This document shows, one piece after another, positions 39,624 through 45,486 of a DNA stretch of 45,486 nt (within the stretch, counting starts at the first letter, position 1; each line of letters starts with the position of its first letter). A program made the position numbers and the translations under genes. This stretch comes from CAG-841 sp963656825 (GTDB lineage Bacteria; Bacillota; Clostridia; Oscillospirales; CAG-272): assembly GCA_963656825.1 (NCBI GenBank), contig CAVKJG010000009.1, positions 1 through 45,486 on the forward strand. The letters are read 5' to 3'. The notes beneath the pieces were generated by a model that saw only the letters and a list, made by a program, of their open reading frames with translations, was not told the DNA's origin and did not search any database.

Positions 39624-40817
39624 TTGATCGAATTTCTCGAAAAAATATGGGAATCGACAGGTCTTCACCTTTTTCAAGGTAATACAAGTCTTCTCATAAA
39701 AACTCTTATAATGTACGTCATAGTCGGCGTACTCGTATACCTTGCGGTCGTCAAAGGCTTTGAGCCGTTGCTCCTTTTGCCGATTGCTTTCGGTATGCTC
39801 CTTGCAAATATTCCGGGCGCAAACCTTTTCCACTCGGAGCTGTTTATCAGCAACGATCCTGATTTTGAATTCTCAATACTCAACGTTATAAAGGAAGGCA
39901 ACCTTATAGACTTCCTCTATCTCGGAGTAAAGCTCGGAATTTATCCCTCGCTTATATTCCTCGGCGTCGGTGCCATGACGGACTTCTCTCCCCTTATCGC
40001 AGACCCTAAGCGTCTGTTTATGGGCGGAACGGCACAGCTCGGCGTATTTGCCGCATTTGCCGGCGCGCTTCTTCTCGGCTTTACGGAGAAGGAAGCCGCG
40101 GCTATCGGTATCATCGGCGGAGCCGACGGTCCTACGGCTATTCTTGTAACGAAAACCCTTGCGCCTCATCTTCTCGGCGCGATAGCGATTGCGGCGTATT
40201 CGTATATGGCGCTGATCCCTATGATTCAGCCGCCGATAATGAAGCTTCTTACAACGAAAAAGGAACGCGCTATCAGAATGGAACAGTTGCGTTCCGTTTC
40301 AAAGCTTGAGCTTGTCGCTTTCCCGATAATCGTTACCGTTCTCGTTTCGATAATCCTTCCCGACGCCGCTTCGCTTATAGGCTTCCTTATGTTCGGCAAC
40401 CTGCTTACCGTTTCCGGCGTTACGGACAGAATCTCGAAAGCCGCTCAGAACGAGCTTATGAACATCGTTACGATTTTCCTCGGAGTTTCCGTCGGCGCGA
40501 CGGCAAACGCGGAAAACTTCCTAGCTATCAACACTCTGAAGATAATCGCCCTCGGTCTTTGCGCGTTTATGCTCTCAACCGTCGGCGGAGTTCTCTGCGG
40601 TAAGTTCATGTGCTGGATAACCCACGGAAAGATCAATCCTCTCATCGGCGCCGCAGGCGTTTCCGCAGTTCCTATGGCTGCTCGCGTTGCTCAGAAGGTC
40701 GGCAGAGAGGAAGATCCGGACAACTATCTTCTTATGCACGCGATGGGACCAAACGTCGCAGGCGTTATCGGTTCGGCTATCGCAGCGGGAGTATTCCTTG
40801 CACTGTTCAACAAATAA
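39624..40817 (+). CDS. Sodium-translocating decarboxylase beta subunit (OadB/MmdB)
   Basis: A 397-residue polytopic membrane protein with about nine to eleven hydrophobic segments that decarboxylates carboxybiotin and pumps Na+ outward. The central motif IGGADGPTAILVTK carries the conserved Asp, and the later SVGATANAENFL region is also typical. The start is TTG at 39624 behind GGAGGTG. It follows the biotin carrier by 37 bp. Confidence 0.95.
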   Translation: MIEFLEKIWESTGLHLFQGNTSLLIKTLIMYVIVGVLVYLAVVKGFEPLLLLPIAFGMLLANIPGANLFHSELFISNDPDFEFSILNVIKEGNLIDFLYLGVKLGIYPSLIFLGVGAMTDFSPLIADPKRLFMGGTAQLGVFAAFAGALLLGFTEKEAAAIGIIGGADGPTAILVTKTLAPHLLGAIAIAAYSYMALIPMIQPPIMKLLTTKKERAIRMEQLRSVSKLELVAFPIIVTVLVSIILPDAASLIGFLMFGNLLTVSGVTDRISKAAQNELMNIVTIFLGVSVGATANAENFLAINTLKIIALGLCAFMLSTVGGVLCGKFMCWITHGKINPLIGAAGVSAVPMAARVAQKVGREEDPDNYLLMHAMGPNVAGVIGSAIAAGVFLALFNK

Positions 40818-40846
40818 TCGGCGAAAGGTAATAAAAAGGTATAAAT

Positions 40847-42244
40847 ATGGCTAAAGTAAAAATTTGCGAAACCGTTCTCCGCGACGCGCATCAGTCGCTC
40901 GTCGCAACGAGAATGACAATGGATCAGATGGCTCCCATCCTCGAACAGATGGATAAGGTCGGCTATTATTCCCTTGAAGCATGGGGCGGCGCGACATTCG
41001 ACGCATGTCTCCGCTTTCTCGGCGAAGACCCGTGGGACAGACTGCGCAAGATAAGAGCCGCAGTAAAGAACACAAAGCTCCAGATGCTGTTCCGCGGTCA
41101 GAACATTCTCGGCTATCGTCACTATGCCGACGACGTTGTGGAATATTTCGTTCAGAAATCCATTGCAAACGGTATTGATATAATAAGAATTTTCGACGCT
41201 CTCAACGATCCGCGCAATCTTGAAACGGCAATAAAAGCCACCATAAAAGAAGGCGGTCACGTTCAGGCGGCTATCAGCTACACAACAAGCCCCGTTCATT
41301 CAAACGAAAAGTTTGCCAAGTACGCAAAACAGCTTGAAAGCATGGGCGCAAACTCTATCTGCATAAAGGATATGGCGGGACTTCTCACTCCTTATGCGGC
41401 ATACGATCTTGTAAAGAAAATAAAAGCCGAAGTGTCAGTCCCCGTTGAGCTTCATACGCACTACACCTCGGGTCTTGCTTCGATGACGCTTCTCAAAGCG
41501 ATCGAAGCAGGCTGCGATATAGTCGATACGGCAATCTCGCCTCTTGCAATGGGAACGAGTCAGCCGCCCACAGAATCGCTTGTAGCCGCTCTTGCCGGCA
41601 CGGAATACGACACGGGTCTCGATCTCGAACAGCTCCAGCCCGTAGCGGATCATTTCACAAAGGTGCGCGAGCAGTTCATAAAAGACGGACTTCTCGACCC
41701 GAAGGTTCTTAAAGTAAACGTAAACACGCTTCGTTATCAGGTTCCCGGCGGAATGTTCTCAAACCTTATTTCCCAGCTCAAGCAGGCGGGAAAGAGCGAG
41801 CTTCTCCCCGAGGTGCTTGCGGAAGTTCCAAGCGTCCGTAAGGACGCAGGCTATCCTCCGCTTGTAACGCCCAGCTCGCAGATAGTAGGCACTCAGGCGG
41901 TGTTCAACGTCATCGGCGGCGAACGCTACAAGATGGTAACAAAAGAATTCAAGGGACTTGTCCGCGGAGAATACGGCAAAACGCCGGTTGAAATTTCTCC
42001 CGAATTCAGAAAACAGATAATCGGAAATGAAAAGCCGATAACCTGCCGCCCCGCAGATATGCTCAAGCCCGAGCTTGCAAGCCTTCGCGAGGCTGTAAAG
42101 CCTTGGGCTGTTCAGGACGAGGACGTTCTGACATACGCTTTGTTCGAGCAGGTAGCGGTCAAATTTTTTGAAGCAAGAAAGGCAAAGCTCCATGCTCTCG
42201 ATTCCGAAAACGCGGACTTCGGCAACAAAATTCATACTGTATAA
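40847..42244 (+). CDS. Oxaloacetate decarboxylase alpha / transcarboxylase 5S-like carboxyltransferase
   Basis: A 465-residue TIM-barrel carboxyltransferase. Metal and substrate motifs: VLRDAHQSL near residue 10, GGATFD, FRGQN, and the LHTHYTSG pair of histidines. The C-terminal domain is present but there is no fused biotin domain, so it matches the 5S subunit or a biotin-less OadA. It takes the carboxyl group from oxaloacetate to biotin, or adds it to pyruvate. It is the last gene of the operon, and its combination with an acyl-CoA carboxyltransferase is unusual. Confidence 0.93.
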   Translation: MAKVKICETVLRDAHQSLVATRMTMDQMAPILEQMDKVGYYSLEAWGGATFDACLRFLGEDPWDRLRKIRAAVKNTKLQMLFRGQNILGYRHYADDVVEYFVQKSIANGIDIIRIFDALNDPRNLETAIKATIKEGGHVQAAISYTTSPVHSNEKFAKYAKQLESMGANSICIKDMAGLLTPYAAYDLVKKIKAEVSVPVELHTHYTSGLASMTLLKAIEAGCDIVDTAISPLAMGTSQPPTESLVAALAGTEYDTGLDLEQLQPVADHFTKVREQFIKDGLLDPKVLKVNVNTLRYQVPGGMFSNLISQLKQAGKSELLPEVLAEVPSVRKDAGYPPLVTPSSQIVGTQAVFNVIGGERYKMVTKEFKGLVRGEYGKTPVEISPEFRKQIIGNEKPITCRPADMLKPELASLREAVKPWAVQDEDVLTYALFEQVAVKFFEARKAKLHALDSENADFGNKIHTV

Positions 42245-42273
42245 ATTTTCTTTTTTGGGGGGCGTGATGTCGT

Positions 42274-43266
42274 TTGGAAATATCGTGCGAGCTGTTTTCG
42301 TCTGTTCCTTTTCCCGTAATCGTAACGGATAAACACGGAAAGATCATATACAAAAACGAAAGCACAAGAAAGCATCTTCCGAAAATCAGATGCGGCGCAA
42401 AAATCGCTCCGCATCTGGCTGATCCCGAAAAAGTGCTTTCCGGCACCGAAAGCTTCCCCGTTTTCACAAACGCCACCCCGTATTCAAAAGCTTTTGTTTT
42501 CAGAAAAGCCGCAAAGGACGGACCGTATCTTGTTTTTTATTTGTTTTCGGTTCTTCAGTCCGGCGATACGGAGAAAATAAAGCCGATAATATCCGCGGCT
42601 TCGGAAGCCGAGCTTTTCGGAATAAAGCCTTCGGATCGCCTGCCGAGCGGCGCAATGATAAGGCTCTACGGCGACATTGACAAATTTACGGAGGAAATGT
42701 GCTTTAGCTTTGACTGGCAGAAATCAATATTCGATATAGAAGACATTCTCCGTCCGCTTTCGTCCAGGCTCGGCGGAGCGTTCCGGTCAAGAGGGATAAG
42801 AATTCATACCGAAACGGACAGAAGCGTAGCCCGAAACCGTTACTGCGTCATAATTCCGAAGGCGACGGTGTTTATCATATCCAGAATGATATATGCGGTA
42901 AGCCGCTGTACCGAAGACGGCAGAGTTCTTCTCCGCGCGGCACACAGCGACGCTTCAAATTCGATTGAAATAACGGCAGCAACCAAAAGTCACGCAAAGC
43001 TTGTCAGCGGAGAGTTAACCGATCTTGCTCCGGAATGTATTTTCGAAGCGGGAATTTTCGCCTCGCTTTCCGAAAACGCACAGCCGAAAATATTTTCCGA
43101 CGGTACTGAAAGCATAGCGATATCGCTTGCGCTTCCGTGCGCTGACAGCTTTGATAAGCTCGCCGTATACAACACCTTTACGGGATTTGACGCGCTCGGA
43201 GAATACATAAACGAAAGCGTTTCCGAAATTTCCAGAATGTTCGGAAAAGCAAAAAGACAACAATAA
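42274..43266 (+). CDS. PAS-like domain protein of unknown function
   Basis: A 330-residue soluble protein. The first 110 residues look like a PAS sensor fold (SVPFPVIVTDKHGKIIYKNESTRKHLP). The rest alternates helix and strand like a degraded histidine-kinase core (FSFDWQKSIFDIEDILRPLSS, then VLLRAAHSDASNSIEITAAT), but lacks a clear phospho-His box and ATP motifs. The start is TTG at 42274 behind a G-rich site; the nearby ATG and GTG are in other frames. It lies 29 bp after the decarboxylase operon with no terminator between, so co-transcription is likely. A sensor for that pathway is conceivable. Confidence 0.65.
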   Translation: MEISCELFSSVPFPVIVTDKHGKIIYKNESTRKHLPKIRCGAKIAPHLADPEKVLSGTESFPVFTNATPYSKAFVFRKAAKDGPYLVFYLFSVLQSGDTEKIKPIISAASEAELFGIKPSDRLPSGAMIRLYGDIDKFTEEMCFSFDWQKSIFDIEDILRPLSSRLGGAFRSRGIRIHTETDRSVARNRYCVIIPKATVFIISRMIYAVSRCTEDGRVLLRAAHSDASNSIEITAATKSHAKLVSGELTDLAPECIFEAGIFASLSENAQPKIFSDGTESIAISLALPCADSFDKLAVYNTFTGFDALGEYINESVSEISRMFGKAKRQQ

Positions 43267-43270
43267 ATCG

Positions 43271-43296
43271 AAAAACCTCGCTTCTGCGAGGTTTTT
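43271..43296 (+). terminator. Terminator after the PAS-like gene
   Basis: AAAAACCTCGC pairs with GCGAGGTTTTT around TTCT, then one further T. It separates the PAS-like gene from the ABC exporter pair. Confidence 0.9.
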
Positions 43297-43317
43297 TACG
43301 GAAGGAAACCCGAAAAA

Positions 43318-45042
43318 ATGAACCTTATGCTGCGGTATCTTAAGCCATTTTACAGAAGAATGGGCATAGGACTTACGATAAAAACGTTCGGCACACTGGT
43401 GGAGCTTGCGCTTCCGTACATACTCAGTATAATTCTTCGCGACGTCGTAGCCACGGAAGATGTGCGGCGCGTTGTTTTGTGGGGACTTATAATGATGTTT
43501 TGCGCGGCGCTCGCCTGCGTCTGCAACGTCTGCGCCAACCGCATGGCTGCAAAAACGGCAAGCAACTTCGCGCAGACGCTCAGAAGCGATCTGTTCTCCA
43601 AAACGATGCGGCTTTCTCCGTCGCAAACTGATAATTTTACCATTCCGTCGCTTGAATCCAGAATAACGACCGACACCTACAACCTGCACCATTTTGTGAA
43701 TATGATGCAGAGAATGGGCGTCCGCGCGCCGATACTTCTTATCGGCGGAATTGCCATAACGCTTTTTATGGACAGCTATCTTGCCCTTGCAATGATAGCC
43801 GTTTTGCCGTTTATTTTCATAACCGTATATTTCATTTCCAGAAAAGGCGTTCCGCTTTACACAAAGGTTCAGCGCTCCGTCGATAAAATGACAAGAGTCG
43901 TGCGCGAGGATTCGCAGGGCATAAGAGTCATCAAGGCGCTTTCAAAGTCCGAGCAGGAGCACAAACGCTTTGACAAGGTGAACAGAGAGCTTGTTTCGGA
44001 CGAGCTTCGCGCCGGCATAACGATGGGTGCCGTCAATCCCGTTATGACCGTGCTTATGAATCTCGGAATAGTTGCGGTAATCGCGCTGAGCGCATCGCGC
44101 GTTCAGGGCGGAAAGTCCGATCCCGAAACGGTAATTGCGTTTATGCAGTATTTCACGCTGATATCAATGGCGATGATGAGCGTTACGAGAATTTTTGTCA
44201 TGTATACAAAAAGCTCCGCCTCCGCAAAAAGAATAGAGGAGGTGCTTGACTCGGTAAACGAGCTTACGCTCGGAAGTGAGGAAGAATTTCCTCCGATCAA
44301 GACGGACGCCTTCATTTCCGTAAGGGACATTTGCTTTTCCTACGGAAAAAACAAAAACGATATACGTCACGTTTCGTTTGAAATTTCAAGGGGCGGCTCG
44401 CTCGGTATAATAGGCGCTACCGGTGACGGAAAATCGACGATCATAAAGCTTCTGATGCGTTTCTACGATGTTGCCGCCGGCGGAATATACATAAACGGTC
44501 GCGACATACGCACAATACCGCAAAGCGAGCTTTACGGAAAATTCGGCGTAGCCATGCAAAGCGATTTTCTTTATGCCGACACAATAGAAGAAAATATCCG
44601 CTTCGGGCGCGACCTTTCGCACGAAGAAATCGTGGCGGCGGCAAAAATCGCGCAGGCGCACGATTTTATCTCCGCCTTTCCGGAAGGATATTCCCGTATG
44701 CTTGCCCAGCACGGAACGAACGTTTCCGGCGGTCAGAAGCAGCGTATCCTCATTTCACGCGCGATTGCCGCAAAGCCGGAAATACTCGTCCTCGACGACA
44801 GCTCCTCCGCGCTCGACTACAAAACGGACGCAAACCTCCGTCGCGCGCTGAAAGAAAATATGCAGGGCACAACGATAATAACAATCGCCCAGCGCGTAAG
44901 CTCGGTCAAAAGCTGCGACAACGTGATAGTTCTCGAAAAGGGACAGATAATCGGCGCAGGCACGCACGAAAAGCTTCTTGAAAGCTGCAGCGTTTACAAG
45001 GAAATAAGCGATTCGCAGATGGGAGGTGCTTTCGTTGAATAA
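43318..45042 (+). CDS. ABC exporter, fused membrane and ATPase domains (first of pair)
   Basis: A 574-residue half-transporter. An ABC type-1 transmembrane domain of six helices (about 1-310) is followed by an ATPase domain with Walker A GATGDGKST, Q-loop region VAMQSDFLYADTIEENI, signature VSGGQKQR, and Walker B ILVLDDSSSALD. The usual Glu after Walker B is Ser here (LDDSSSALD), which suggests the degenerate ATP site of a heterodimeric exporter of the LmrCD/BmrCD kind. The substrate is unknown. It overlaps the second exporter gene. Confidence 0.93.
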   Translation: MNLMLRYLKPFYRRMGIGLTIKTFGTLVELALPYILSIILRDVVATEDVRRVVLWGLIMMFCAALACVCNVCANRMAAKTASNFAQTLRSDLFSKTMRLSPSQTDNFTIPSLESRITTDTYNLHHFVNMMQRMGVRAPILLIGGIAITLFMDSYLALAMIAVLPFIFITVYFISRKGVPLYTKVQRSVDKMTRVVREDSQGIRVIKALSKSEQEHKRFDKVNRELVSDELRAGITMGAVNPVMTVLMNLGIVAVIALSASRVQGGKSDPETVIAFMQYFTLISMAMMSVTRIFVMYTKSSASAKRIEEVLDSVNELTLGSEEEFPPIKTDAFISVRDICFSYGKNKNDIRHVSFEISRGGSLGIIGATGDGKSTIIKLLMRFYDVAAGGIYINGRDIRTIPQSELYGKFGVAMQSDFLYADTIEENIRFGRDLSHEEIVAAAKIAQAHDFISAFPEGYSRMLAQHGTNVSGGQKQRILISRAIAAKPEILVLDDSSSALDYKTDANLRRALKENMQGTTIITIAQRVSSVKSCDNVIVLEKGQIIGAGTHEKLLESCSVYKEISDSQMGGAFVE

Positions 45043-45486
45043 AGGCTTCGGCACGCAGACGGGCAACCCCAACAAAAATTCCACGCAAAAGCTCGACAAA
45101 AAAACCCGTCGCGGCGTTATTCTTCGCCTCGGCGGATATATGCTGAAATATTGGCATCTGTTTCTGTTTGCGATAATAATCACACTGCTTTCAAATCAGC
45201 TGTCGCTTATGGGACCCGAATTTTCGGGCAGCGCGATAGACGCAATATCCTCCGAGGGCGGCGTTGATTTTGCCGCCGTAAAGGAAAACATAATAAAAAT
45301 GCTTATATGCTATCTTGCCTCGGGCGTGCTTTCGTATATTCTCGCGGTGCTTATGATAAAGCTAAGCCAGAAGATAGTATATTCTATGCGCCGCCAGCTT
45401 TTTGAAAAGCTGACCTCCCTTCCGGTATCGTATTTTGACACTCACACAACGGGCGATATAATCAGCCGCATTTCATACGATATAGA
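45035..45486 (+). CDS. Second ABC exporter half-transporter (5' part only)
   Basis: The reading frame starts at TTG 45035, overlapping the previous stop by 8 bp, with GGGAGGTG 6 bp upstream, and runs off the window after about 150 codons. An N-terminal basic stretch (KLDKKTRRGVILRL) is followed by hydrophobic helices (WHLFLFAIIITLLSN and MLICYLASGVLSYILAVLMI). It then has SMRRQLFEKLTSLPVSYFDTH and TGDIISRIS, the standard first coupling region of ABC type-1 exporters. It is the partner of the preceding protein in a heterodimer; its ATPase domain lies beyond the window. Confidence 0.9.
   Translation, partial: MNKGFGTQTGNPNKNSTQKLDKKTRRGVILRLGGYMLKYWHLFLFAIIITLLSNQLSLMGPEFSGSAIDAISSEGGVDFAAVKENIIKMLICYLASGVLSYILAVLMIKLSQKIVYSMRRQLFEKLTSLPVSYFDTHTTGDIISRISYDI

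Overview
The window looks like ordinary chromosome from a low-to-mid-GC Gram-positive anaerobe of the Clostridia (Bacillota). The grounds are a tRNA-responsive T-box leader, a CIRCE element, ARG boxes, a NupNOPQ-type nucleoside ABC transporter, an acetylase-type diaminopimelate operon, a 2[4Fe-4S] ferredoxin, acetate kinase, and biotin-dependent sodium-pump decarboxylase genes. The genus cannot be told from the sequence. I see no phage, transposase, integrase, CRISPR array or rRNA gene.

Layout. 1-260: tRNA-Val(CAC) on the minus strand, followed by a duplicated copy of its 3' end plus terminator. 340-3190: T-box-controlled thrS, then a NUDIX hydrolase. 3190-6370: argG-argH on the minus strand behind three ARG boxes, diverging from a small ferredoxin gene. 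6374-7772: cysK with an Rrf2/IscR-like regulator. 7986-12122: a large GH94-like protein and an M29 aminopeptidase. 12211-14805: a zinc/cadmium efflux operon (SmtB-type repressor, free HMA protein, P1B ATPase) with a consensus promoter overlapped by repeats. 14878-18306: a three-gene set of D-aspartate-ligase-like ATP-grasp enzyme, aspartate-type racemase and MurE-type ligase with an altered substrate motif. 18318-26017: an EamA transporter, then a five-gene minus-strand operon for nucleoside uptake that ends in a large CvpA-like membrane protein. 26220-29480: GH27 alpha-galactosidase coupled to a small CxxC protein, and a HAD phosphatase coupled to an ApbE lipoprotein. 29592-33622: a CIRCE-associated hsp20, and dapF-dapA-dapH-dapL. 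33720-37302: an FAD oxidoreductase and tmcAL, diverging from ackA. 37489-43266: a composite carboxyltransferase and sodium-pump operon, then an orphan PAS-like protein. 43318 to the end: a two-gene ABC exporter, the second gene cut by the window edge.

How genes work together. dapA, dapH, dapL and dapF cover much of the acetyl branch to meso-diaminopimelate. The ATP-grasp/racemase/Mur-ligase trio would plausibly modify the peptidoglycan stem. The 37489-42244 operon carries both a 12S-like acyl-CoA carboxyltransferase and a 5S-like oxaloacetate carboxyltransferase beside one biotin carrier, one membrane beta subunit and one gamma subunit. That is the gene content expected either of a dual-substrate sodium pump or of a transcarboxylase.

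The least explained items are the Mur-ligase trio, the composite decarboxylase operon, the tRNA 3'-end duplication with a structured spacer, the CxxC protein coupled to alpha-galactosidase, and the PAS-like protein. Most other genes are well-known families in new arrangements. All assignments rest on reading motifs by eye; no database search was made.
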